7,121 bases of DNA from Planctomycetota bacterium (GTDB lineage: Bacteria > Planctomycetota > Phycisphaerae > Sedimentisphaerales > SG8-4), in NCBI GenBank assembly GCA_030607345.1, contig JAUWKC010000086.1:1-7121 (forward strand). Reading direction: 5' to 3'. Positions 1-6,036 of the stretch are shown here, piece by piece; position 1 is the stretch's first letter, and every line of letters starts with the position of its first letter. The notes under the pieces are model-generated. The model made no database searches. It worked only from the letters and a program-made list of their open reading frames with translations, and had not been told where the DNA came from. Both the position numbers and the translations under genes were made by a program.

Positions 1-549
1 CCCCTGACAAGCTTCGGTATCGGACCGCTGTGGAAACGGCTTTTGTTAACTGAACTCGGCCGTGAGGCCGCCACGCTGGTTTTAATACTAACGGGCTCCT
101 GGCTGATAGGCCGAGACCGCACGCAGAGGTTCTCGTTCTTTTTGATTATCTTTGCCGTCTGGGATATTTTCTACTATGTGTGGCTGAAAATCCTTATCGG
201 CTGGCCCTGCTCAATTATGGAGTGGGATATATTGTTCCTGATACCGGTTGCCTGGGCCTCGCCGGTACTGGCTCCGGTCCTTGTTTCAGCGGCCCTGATT
301 GTGTTCGCTATAATCATCCTCTACCGCAATACGACCCGGCGAGCTCTGAAAGCGGGGGTTCTGGATTGGCTCGGCTTTTTCCTGGCCGGGCTTGTTATAG
401 TTCTGGCTTTTTGTATCGCCGGTTCGCACGCAACACAGCCCGATTATCAGGCACACTTCCACTGGCTGTTATTTGGCCCCGGCTACCTGGCCGCCATCAT
501 CTTGTTTGTAAGATGCTCTCTCAAATCCAGAGTCCCGCGCCTACTTTGA
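1..549 (+). CDS. Multi-pass membrane protein of unknown function (5' end outside window)
   Basis: The reading frame is open back to base 1, so the gene starts upstream. A TTG at 43 is only a possible internal start. About 182 residues are visible. Four or five hydrophobic segments can be seen: around VLILTGSWLIG, FLIIFAVWDIFYYVWL, LAPVLVSAALIVFAIII, WLGFFLAGLVIVLAFCIAG and LLFGPGYLAAIILFV. This predicts an integral inner-membrane protein. The loops carry patterned aromatic and polar motifs (REAAT, WDIFYYVW, GWP, WDILFLIPVAW, LAPVLVS) that look like family-conserved positions rather than random hydrophobic sequence. From memory they resemble an uncharacterised bacterial membrane protein family, but I cannot name it and no enzymatic motif is evident. 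The C-terminus is short and basic (KSRVPRLL). The gene is convergent with the PIN-TRAM gene, and its own operon partners lie left of the window. Confidence 0.72.
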   Translation, partial: PLTSFGIGPLWKRLLLTELGREAATLVLILTGSWLIGRDRTQRFSFFLIIFAVWDIFYYVWLKILIGWPCSIMEWDILFLIPVAWASPVLAPVLVSAALIVFAIIILYRNTTRRALKAGVLDWLGFFLAGLVIVLAFCIAGSHATQPDYQAHFHWLLFGPGYLAAIILFVRCSLKSRVPRLL

Positions 550-576
550 GAATCGACCATCGAATGACTCACCAGG

Positions 577-603
577 CGCCGCTTCAACCGGCGACGTCTT
601 GTT
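577..603 (+). terminator. Weak terminator-like hairpin after the membrane protein gene
   Basis: A 5-bp GC-only stem (577-581 pairs with 589-593) with a 7-nt loop lies 28 bp after the stop at 549. It is followed by a poorly T-rich stretch (594-603). The stem is short and the T-tract is broken, so this is only a candidate. It sits between two convergent genes, where a terminator is expected. Confidence 0.22.
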
Positions 604-654
604 AATAATCAACTGTCAAGCCTCGAAGCAGGTGCCCGATTCTGTGCGTCGGCC

Positions 655-1770
655 CTATCTTCTGTTGTTGGGTCTTCCGGCGGGCCTGTTTGTCCTCGGG
701 CCCGCTGTTCGCTGGTCGTTTGCGGTTTTGCGCTGCGCGAACGCATCAAATTTGCCGAAAATCATCTTGCCTGCCGAGGTCTGTAGAGAGCTGGTCACAC
801 TAAGGATGATGTCTCGGCCAATCTTGTCCCTGCCGCCCTCGACGACCACCATCGTGCCGTCGGGCATATACCCGATGCCCTGCTCGGCCTCTTCGCCGGG
901 CTTGATAATCTTGACCTGCATCGTTTCGCCGGGCAGCGCAGCAACCTTGAGGCAATTGGCCAGGTCGTTGATATTCAGGACGTCAACCGAACGGACCTGG
1001 GCGACCTTGCTGAGGTTGTAATCGGTCGTCGCCAGTCGGCCATTGCACTGCTTTGTAAAGAGCACAAGTTTCTGGTCGACTCCTTTTAGCGCCTCAACTT
1101 CAGGAATAGGCGTATCATCAATTTCCACGTCAATAACAGAACTTGCCTGCATTTTATTGAGTATATCAAGTCCTCGTCTGCCGCGGTTGCGTTTGAGCTT
1201 GTCCGCGGAGTCAGCTATCAACTGCAGCTCATTCAGAACAAAACGCGGGACAATCAGCGGCGCGTCAAACAGCTTGCTTTGACAAAGGTCCACAATCCTT
1301 CCATCGATAATCACGGACGTGTCCAGAATTAAAGGTCTGGCGCCTTTGGTCTGCTTGGTGAACTCGACGTAAGGAATCACAAAACGCACGTCGTCTTTCG
1401 TGCGCATCACGATGCTGATGACCAGGTAGCAGATACATATTCCCAGCATCCATTTAATCGCCGTTACTGCTGCGGGGATTAAATCGATTTTATAGCCGCC
1501 TATTATCACGTCTACAATTGGCGCTAGTGCGCTGCTGATAAGCAGGCCCACAAGCAACCCAAAGAAAACACCTGCCAGGGACCTCAGCTTTTTCTTGGGG
1601 GTAAGCAAATCAAGCAGAAAAACAAAGAACGCCATACCCAATCCGCTCCACACAATTGCCCAGAAGCTGTCTGAGTTCTCCTCCTTCGAAATCTCCTTGC
1701 CGCCGGCATTGAAAAGAAGGACCGCTATAACAACAACTACAAAAATCATCCTGAAGAGCCAAAGTAACAT
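655..1770 (-). CDS. YacL-like membrane-anchored PIN-TRAM domain protein
   Basis: Predicted membrane-bound nuclease-like protein of 371 residues. Four hydrophobic spans lie near residues 1-20, 35-55, 65-90 and 100-122. A PIN domain follows (about 145-273), beginning DTSVIIDGR and including the LNELQLIADS and RNRGRRGLDIL blocks. The metal-binding acidic residues expected for PIN nucleases are all present: D150, E181, D232 and D250 (in TTDYNL). A TRAM domain (about 278-341) contains QGIGYMPDGTMVVVEGG and ends VTSSLQTSAGKMIFGKFD. This order matches YacL of Firmicutes, where TRAM domains are associated with RNA binding; the cellular substrate is not established. An unusual basic tail rich in R, P, N and G follows the TRAM domain. 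The ATG at 1770 is preferred because GGGAG (1781-1785 on this strand) lies 10 nt upstream. An in-frame TTG at 1851 has no such site. Firmicute yacL neighbours (radA, disA, ispD) are not present here. Confidence 0.93.
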   Translation of the reverse strand: MLLWLFRMIFVVVVIAVLLFNAGGKEISKEENSDSFWAIVWSGLGMAFFVFLLDLLTPKKKLRSLAGVFFGLLVGLLISSALAPIVDVIIGGYKIDLIPAAVTAIKWMLGICICYLVISIVMRTKDDVRFVIPYVEFTKQTKGARPLILDTSVIIDGRIVDLCQSKLFDAPLIVPRFVLNELQLIADSADKLKRNRGRRGLDILNKMQASSVIDVEIDDTPIPEVEALKGVDQKLVLFTKQCNGRLATTDYNLSKVAQVRSVDVLNINDLANCLKVAALPGETMQVKIIKPGEEAEQGIGYMPDGTMVVVEGGRDKIGRDIILSVTSSLQTSAGKMIFGKFDAFAQRKTANDQRTAGPRTNRPAGRPNNRR

Positions 1771-1886
1771 AATTACGAACCTCCCGAAAAATATGATAAA
1801 GATTCTTATTAACCACCTGCAATAAGATGTTCTGCCATAAATAACTCTCAATAAGCAATCGGCAATCGGGCCAACTGCGATAAAAC

Positions 1887-1914
1887 ATTATACGGCAAAA
1901 ACCGCCTGATACAA
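1887..1914 (-). promoter_or_regulatory. Candidate sigma70-type promoter for the PIN-TRAM gene
   Basis: On the minus strand a perfect TATAAT -10 box (1887-1892) is preceded by 16 nt and a TTGTAT -35 box (1909-1914, four of six consensus positions). Transcription would start near 1880, giving a leader of about 110 nt before the ATG at 1770. The orientation and position fit the only leftward gene here. Confidence 0.5.
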
Positions 1915-1944
1915 GAACTCTCTGATTGTTACGATATCGACAAG

Positions 1945-1961
1945 CCGGGTTCGGGACCCGG
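1945..1961. repeat. GC-rich inverted repeat, possible operator
   Basis: CCGGGT (1945-1950) and ACCCGG (1956-1961) form perfect 6-bp arms around a 5-nt centre. The repeat lies between the two divergent promoter candidates. No T-tract follows on either strand, so it does not look like a terminator. Binding of a regulator is possible but unproven. Confidence 0.35.
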
Positions 1962-1966
1962 TCTAA

Positions 1967-1997
1967 ATGCCGTGTTTTATCGACTTTGACGCGGCAT
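1967..1997. repeat. Imperfect inverted repeat in the divergent region
   Basis: ATGCCG (1967-1972) is the reverse complement of CGGCAT (1992-1997). The arms are separated by 19 nt, with one extra wobble pair possible inside. It lies directly beside the 1945-1961 repeat. It could be a spaced operator or chance. Confidence 0.2.
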
Positions 1998-2050
1998 ATT
2001 GTTTCAGGCAGGAACCTGGCCGAAAAGCATAATATTTCCCAACTTTATTC

Positions 2051-2079
2051 TTGACGGGCAAAGCGAAATCGGTTCTATT
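2051..2079 (+). promoter_or_regulatory. Candidate sigma70-type promoter for the OmpA-type lipoprotein gene
   Basis: A TTGACG -35 box (2051-2056, five of six consensus positions) is followed after 17 nt by TCTATT (2074-2079, four of six). An AT-rich stretch (2027-2050) lies just upstream, as an UP element would. The start point would be near 2086, about 118 nt before the ATG at 2204. Confidence 0.45.
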
Positions 2080-2088
2080 CGTTTGTGA

Positions 2089-2121
2089 TGTTAGGCAAGG
2101 AGAAAATAACAGGGCCTAACA
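2089..2121 (+). promoter_or_regulatory. Stem-loop in the predicted lipoprotein mRNA leader
   Basis: An 8-bp perfect inverted repeat (2089-2096 with 2114-2121) encloses a 17-nt purine-rich loop containing AAGGAG. If the promoter at 2051-2079 is right, this hairpin sits at the very 5' end of the transcript. A role in mRNA stability is an inference from position only. Confidence 0.35.
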
Positions 2122-2203
2122 GCTTGTGAGTCAAAGAGTTGGGGTTTTTATGGGACGGTAAAAAGGGAGTTTATCTACTATCACTTTTGGAAAGGATTGA
2201 GTA

Positions 2204-2980
2204 ATGCAAGCCCTTAAAATTTCCGGTTTTTTTCTTTTGTGCGCCTCTATGGTGCTCACGGGCTGTGTGGGCGAGCAGCAGTACAACGACCTGAAATTCC
2301 AGAACGCAGCACAAGCCGAGCACATAACCAAACTGACCTCTGACCTGGCGGTCGCCACGCAGCAGCTTAAAACCTTACAGAGACAGCTTGACGATGCCAG
2401 GAAACTCGGCGGCATCGACAAGCAGAAGCTGCAGAAGGAAGTTGCTCTGCTGGAGCAGGCCCTGCGAGAGAAAAATGCTCTGGTCGCCAGGATGCAGGAG
2501 CAACTGCTGGGAGGGTCCCAACTGCCGGTGGAATTGAGCACCATGCTCGAGGATTTCGCCAGGCAGCACGATATGGTGACCTATGATTCTGCCAGCGGGA
2601 TAGTGAAGTTCAAGAGCGACCTGCTGTTTGAGAAGGGAAGCGACGAAGTGAAACCGGGTGCGGTCGAAGCAGTCGAGGTGCTCTGTGGGATTCTCAATTC
2701 AAAAGAGGGCGGCGATTTCGACGTTATCATCGCCGGGCACACCGACGATATTCCCATCAGCAGAGCTGCCACACGAGCAAAGCACCCGACCAATTGGCAT
2801 CTTTCCGCTCATAGGGCGATTTCCGTCTTGAAGGTGATGGCCAATAATAAGGTCGCACCGACGCGGCTGAGCGCACGCGGTTTCGGTGAATATCGGCCGG
2901 TCGCACCGAATAAGGCAAACAAAGGCGGCAATCCACAAAACAGAAGAGTGGAGATTTATATAGTGCCCAGGGGTATGTAG
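2204..2980 (+). CDS. OmpA/MotB-type peptidoglycan-binding lipoprotein with coiled coil
   Basis: This 258-residue envelope protein should tether the outer membrane to peptidoglycan. Residues 1-20 form a lipoprotein signal with the lipobox LTGC, and C21 is the predicted lipidated residue. V22 at position +2 is not an Asp, so outer-membrane sorting is expected by the E. coli Lol rule. Residues about 25-103 are a charged, heptad-like coiled coil without prolines. The OmpA-like domain spans about 132-255. D181 in GHTDD and R204 in the NWHLSAHRA motif correspond to the Asp/Arg pair that binds diaminopimelate in OmpA domains. The C-terminal NRRVEIYI block is also present. The segment between D181 and the NWHLS motif is longer than in classical Pal/OmpA and resembles MotB-like versions. 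There is no proton-channel transmembrane helix, so it is not a flagellar MotB. AAAGGA (2191-2196) lies 7 nt before the ATG. The ndk gene follows 51 bp downstream. Confidence 0.92.
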   Translation: MQALKISGFFLLCASMVLTGCVGEQQYNDLKFQNAAQAEHITKLTSDLAVATQQLKTLQRQLDDARKLGGIDKQKLQKEVALLEQALREKNALVARMQEQLLGGSQLPVELSTMLEDFARQHDMVTYDSASGIVKFKSDLLFEKGSDEVKPGAVEAVEVLCGILNSKEGGDFDVIIAGHTDDIPISRAATRAKHPTNWHLSAHRAISVLKVMANNKVAPTRLSARGFGEYRPVAPNKANKGGNPQNRRVEIYIVPRGM

Positions 2981-3031
2981 GGGCGGTCGGCTTTGGGATA
3001 TGCAGCCGGGAACCCGAAAACACGCAGCATA

Positions 3032-3484
3032 ATGGCAGAACGCACGCTAATAATCATCAAGCCTGACGGTATACAAAGGCGCCTCGCTGGGGAAGTAATC
3101 GGTCGCTTTGAGAAAAAGGGCTTGAAGCTTGTCGCAGCCAGGTTTATGCAGATATCCGAAGATTTGGCCGGGCGGCTCTACGCCGTTCATAAGGGAAAGC
3201 CTTTCTACAAAGGTTTGGTAAAGTACCTCTGTAGTGCTCCCGTGCTGGTGATGGTCTGGCAAGCCGACGGTGTTATAAAAATGGTACGCAAGATGATGGG
3301 GGCGACGTTCGGCTATGATGCGGAACCGGGGACGATTCGGGGCGATTTTAGCTGCTCCACGGGATACAACGTGGTCCACGGCTCCGATGGCGCTGAATCG
3401 GCTCAGAAGGAAATCGCGTTGTTCTTCACGCCAGAAGAAATCATTGACTACGAATCCAGCGACCCAGGACACACCGTTGGCTAA
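3032..3484 (+). CDS. ndk: Nucleoside diphosphate kinase
   Basis: Transfers the gamma-phosphate from NTPs, mainly ATP, to NDPs through a phospho-histidine intermediate; cytoplasmic. The 150-residue length is typical for the family. All key residues are visible: K10 in IIKPDG, Y50, F58 (KPFY), R86, T92, R103, N113 and the catalytic H116 in NVVHGSDG. They sit exactly two positions before their equivalents in human NM23-H2 (K12, Y52, F60, R88, T94, R105, N115, H118). The ATG at 3032 is chosen because it starts the protein at the conserved MAERTLIIIKPDG. An in-frame TTG at 2993 would add 13 non-conserved residues. No strong Shine-Dalgarno site precedes 3032, so translation may be modest or coupled to the upstream lipoprotein gene, which ends 51 bp before. 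The gene converges on the PA14 hydrolase gene with only 36 bp between stops. Confidence 0.97.
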   Translation: MAERTLIIIKPDGIQRRLAGEVIGRFEKKGLKLVAARFMQISEDLAGRLYAVHKGKPFYKGLVKYLCSAPVLVMVWQADGVIKMVRKMMGATFGYDAEPGTIRGDFSCSTGYNVVHGSDGAESAQKEIALFFTPEEIIDYESSDPGHTVG

Positions 3485-3513
3485 ACACAAGGTCGCCGGT
3501 CCTTCTCGGACAA

Positions 3514-3545
3514 CCTGTTATCATTGCTCCGACGGCCTGTTATCA
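3514..3545. repeat. Short direct repeat at the 3' end of the PA14 hydrolase gene
   Basis: The 10-mer CCTGTTATCA occurs at 3514-3523 and 3536-3545 with a 22-bp period. On the coding (minus) strand the first copy is read as part of DNR, and the second, shifted by one frame, supplies the TGA TAA double stop. Confidence 0.6.
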
Positions 3546-5893
3546 AAATCAAACAACACCGCCTCGGCTGGAACCATATCCGGACTGTGGCTCAAAGCAG
3601 AACTCGGAATGAGCTGCCTTCCTTGGCCGGACCATTGCCAGTAAAGACGCAAAAGCGCCTTTCCATCACCTGTGAAAAACTCCAGTTTGATAGGTCCTTT
3701 CTTACCCTTGGTCATACTGACTTTACCGGTACGAGGCCCACCTTCTCCAAGACCGTCGATAACAACCGTATTTCCGACAGTAAGGCGAAGACCGTCCCTT
3801 GCCTCGGCCGTGAACGTCACCTCACCCGTCGTCGGGCCTTCAATGAATCCGCTCCATCGGGCGGACCAGTCATTACCGCGGTCGTCGCCCCACTCATGAT
3901 TAACGGTGCTCAGGATATCTATCATCCCTTCTTCTGGCTCGGCAAAACCCGAGCTATTATAATACGTCCCTACCAGTCCGGCGTCGGATTCTAAGCTTTT
4001 GCGCTTACGTATTTGCTCAAGGTATCTTTTCAGATCTCTGATGCCGGCCAGCGGCTTATCTATCTCGTCAAGATTGGCGCCCCTGTTGGTCCGAATAGCC
4101 TGATACTTGTCGACGCTCAACTGCATGCGAATACTCTGGTACAAGGCCTCTGCCAACTCAAAAACCCTTGCCCGCAATTCAGTCGCGACGGGCTCGGTCG
4201 TGGCTTTATCAAGTATTGCCTGTGCCTGTTTGAGCGCCTCGGCAGAGGCGGCAGAGCCGGCGGTCCTCAAAAGGGCCTTGGCCTGCTTCTCGAGCCCTGT
4301 CTCATACATCAGTCTTTGTTTGATATAAGCATCGTAATACGCCCGATACAGCCCCTGCTGGAATCGCCAGTTAAGCTTCTCTTGGGGCGTCGCATTCTTT
4401 TCCATCTCCTGGAACAGCTTCAGCACAGCATAAGAGTTTTCATTTTCCAGCGTCTTGCCTTCCCAGTTCTTTTCAAGACCCAACAGCCCCTGGGTGAATT
4501 TCTCCTCATACCTGCCGCTTATAAAATACCTGCTGTACTCTCGCAGGATATCCTCGACCTTCATTTCCGGGTCCCAGCCCAGACAGCTCCACACAATCTT
4601 GTTCAAATCATCATTACAGCCTTCACTGTAGGTTATATACCCCATGGCATATTGCTGCAGGTCGCGGAATATCCTGGCATAAGCTCGCGGCCTCGGATTT
4701 ATAGGCTCACGCCCCAGAGTGCTGCGATACGCGTTGTCCCAGTTCGGAACCTCATACTGACTGCTGCGGCAGTGCGTAATATCGGGATAACGCCGAATCG
4801 GATACTTATCCGGTATTAACCTCCTCAGTTCCGGCAGGCTCATCTTGATTTGTGGTCCGAACACCACACCATCCAGCCAGTCAGGCTGCTCTTTCTGCAT
4901 TATTTCGATAAAGGCCGGCATCCAGCCCCGGCGGCGGCTTCTCCAGTCAAAGCCCTGCGGTGATAGCCACATCTGGGCGTTGGGATGATACTTGTTAAGA
5001 TTCTTCTTCTGCTTCTCCATAAAAGGCAGCAATACAGCCGGATGCGTATCACCCGGGTCGCCGCCCGGTACAAATATCACATCAATCTTCGGAAGACTGC
5101 TGAAAATCTCACCCCATTCTTCGAGTGCCGCCTTGACAGTCTTAGCGTCCTCATAATCGTCGTCGAGCGCCGGGTACCAAATCCAGACGTCAAGACCGTA
5201 ATCCGCCGCTAATTGAGACATATCCACCATCATCTCCAATTTAGGTTTTGGCAAATGCGGACTGTCGTCGTCGTCATCACTCCTCGGCGGAATCAGCTCC
5301 AGCGCATTCATCCCGAAGACCACCATATCGCGGTAGTACTGCTCCCATATCTCGATTGTCCAGGCGTCATACGAATTCGTCTTGGGCCTGTAACCAAGCT
5401 GATGGCCCCGCAGCGAATACCTCGGCGCCGTCGCCAGCTTTGTATCACTGGCAAGTCCAACCTTATCCCTGCTCATCTCCAGCAGACGAAGCAGCCTGCC
5501 GACAGCGAACAACGTCCCTCTGTAGTCGTGACCCGCCGCACAAATCGTCGTCGCCTGCCGCTTCGATGTATCAATCCAGAGCGCGTATGCGTCGGCCTTC
5601 GATGGAACCTCAAGACCAGCCGGGGGCCGATACGACTTCTTAGCCAGTTCACGGGCTGTGCCAACCAGGATGGCGACCTTGTCTGCCGTCGGCATCTTCG
5701 AGACCACGTCAAGGCCTATTCTTGTTCGCTTCTCGATTTCGTCTCTCAGCATATCCGCTGCGTTGGCCTCTATCTTGTTTCGCTGGTTCAGCACCACAAC
5801 CTTTGCACCCGAAAGGTCGATTTTCTGTGCCGCCAAGGCCGTCGCTGGGAATATAACCGCCGCTGCCAGTGATAAAACCCACGTCTTACACAT
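3521..5893 (-). CDS. Secreted glycoside hydrolase-like protein with C-terminal PA14 domain
   Basis: A 790-residue predicted exported enzyme acting on a glycan; substrate unknown. Residues 1-21 form a signal peptide (hydrophobic LSLAAAVIF core, ALA cleavage site before A22). Residues about 25-155 resemble the alpha/beta N-terminal domain that precedes GH20, GH67 and GH84 catalytic barrels, with ILVGT near 75-79 and DYRGTLFAVGRLLRLL near 123-138. Residues about 158-460 look like a TIM barrel with strand-end motifs: MNALELIPPR, DVWIWYPALDDDY, VIFVPGGDPGDTHP (D279, D282), MWLSPQGFDW, GVVFGPQ, RYPDITH (D371) and GYITYSEGCNDD (E424, D428, D429). These acidic residues are candidate catalytic or sugar-binding positions. 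A helical region (about 465-632) follows, then a PA14 domain (about 638-768: GLVGTYYN, ARWSGFIEGPTTGEVTF, DGLRLTVGNTVVIDG), a carbohydrate-binding module type. AGGAG (5901-5905) lies 7 nt before the ATG. I cannot assign a CAZy family; a non-catalytic role is possible. Confidence 0.85.
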   Translation of the reverse strand: MCKTWVLSLAAAVIFPATALAAQKIDLSGAKVVVLNQRNKIEANAADMLRDEIEKRTRIGLDVVSKMPTADKVAILVGTARELAKKSYRPPAGLEVPSKADAYALWIDTSKRQATTICAAGHDYRGTLFAVGRLLRLLEMSRDKVGLASDTKLATAPRYSLRGHQLGYRPKTNSYDAWTIEIWEQYYRDMVVFGMNALELIPPRSDDDDDSPHLPKPKLEMMVDMSQLAADYGLDVWIWYPALDDDYEDAKTVKAALEEWGEIFSSLPKIDVIFVPGGDPGDTHPAVLLPFMEKQKKNLNKYHPNAQMWLSPQGFDWRSRRRGWMPAFIEIMQKEQPDWLDGVVFGPQIKMSLPELRRLIPDKYPIRRYPDITHCRSSQYEVPNWDNAYRSTLGREPINPRPRAYARIFRDLQQYAMGYITYSEGCNDDLNKIVWSCLGWDPEMKVEDILREYSRYFISGRYEEKFTQGLLGLEKNWEGKTLENENSYAVLKLFQEMEKNATPQEKLNWRFQQGLYRAYYDAYIKQRLMYETGLEKQAKALLRTAGSAASAEALKQAQAILDKATTEPVATELRARVFELAEALYQSIRMQLSVDKYQAIRTNRGANLDEIDKPLAGIRDLKRYLEQIRKRKSLESDAGLVGTYYNSSGFAEPEEGMIDILSTVNHEWGDDRGNDWSARWSGFIEGPTTGEVTFTAEARDGLRLTVGNTVVIDGLGEGGPRTGKVSMTKGKKGPIKLEFFTGDGKALLRLYWQWSGQGRQLIPSSALSHSPDMVPAEAVLFDFDNRPSEQ

Positions 5894-5900
5894 AATGCGT

Positions 5901-5905
5901 CTCCT
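5901..5905 (-). promoter_or_regulatory. Ribosome binding site of the PA14 hydrolase gene
   Basis: AGGAG on the minus strand with 7 nt to the ATG at 5893 fixes the start in front of a clean signal peptide. Confidence 0.7.
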
Positions 5906-5964
5906 GATTAAGCCGATTTACCTGTTCTCGGACAAATCCTCATAAGGATAACGTATCGGAAGCT

Positions 5965-5988
5965 GGTTTTTATGCAAGAATAAAAATC
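5965..5988. repeat. AT-rich inverted repeat upstream of the PA14 hydrolase gene
   Basis: TTTTTAT (5967-5973) and ATAAAAA (5980-5986) are perfect 7-bp arms around a 6-nt centre. The pairing can extend by one wobble and one G-C pair to 5965-5988. It lies about 70-95 bp upstream of the ATG at 5893, in the 143-bp gap after the GH78-like gene. It could be an operator or part of a promoter region; it is too AT-rich to be a typical terminator stem. Confidence 0.35.
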
Positions 5989-6036
5989 GTGAATCGAGCT
6001 GCGAGATACGAGTTCAGCCGGTTTTGCCCGCAGCAG

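Larger units (their letters stand above)
1771..2203. other. 433-bp divergent intergenic region
   Basis: This region holds no convincing gene. It contains a leftward promoter candidate for the PIN-TRAM gene (1887-1914), a rightward candidate for the lipoprotein gene (2051-2079), two inverted repeats between them (1945-1961 and 1967-1997) and a stem-loop in the predicted lipoprotein leader (2089-2121). Both predicted leaders are about 110-120 nt long. No known riboswitch fold was recognised by eye. Confidence 0.6.

Noticed and set aside
1771..1851. 27-residue N-terminal extension of the PIN-TRAM protein from a TTG at 1851
   Set aside because: No ribosome binding site lies before the TTG, whereas GGGAG sits 10 nt before the ATG at 1770. 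The first membrane span fits YacL from that Met.
2088..2132. Possible 14-codon leader peptide (ATG at 2088) in the lipoprotein leader
   Set aside because: No ribosome binding site precedes it, and it lies within the predicted stem-loop. It is too short to distinguish from chance.
2993..3031. Longer nucleoside diphosphate kinase from a TTG at 2993
   Set aside because: The extra 13 residues are not part of the conserved kinase fold, and the ATG at 3032 starts exactly at the usual N-terminus.
3485..3520. Bidirectional terminator between ndk and the PA14 hydrolase
   Set aside because: Only a 4-bp GTCC/GGAC pairing is present with no T-tract on either strand, so it is not supportable as a terminator.
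4013..4819. 268-codon open frame on the plus strand opposite the PA14 hydrolase
   Set aside because: It lies wholly antisense to a gene with clear domains and has no recognisable domain of its own. It is explained by codon bias of the opposite strand.
5213..5872. 219-codon open frame on the plus strand
   Set aside because: Antisense to the N-terminal part of the PA14 hydrolase. Its Arg/His-rich composition is typical of a shadow frame.
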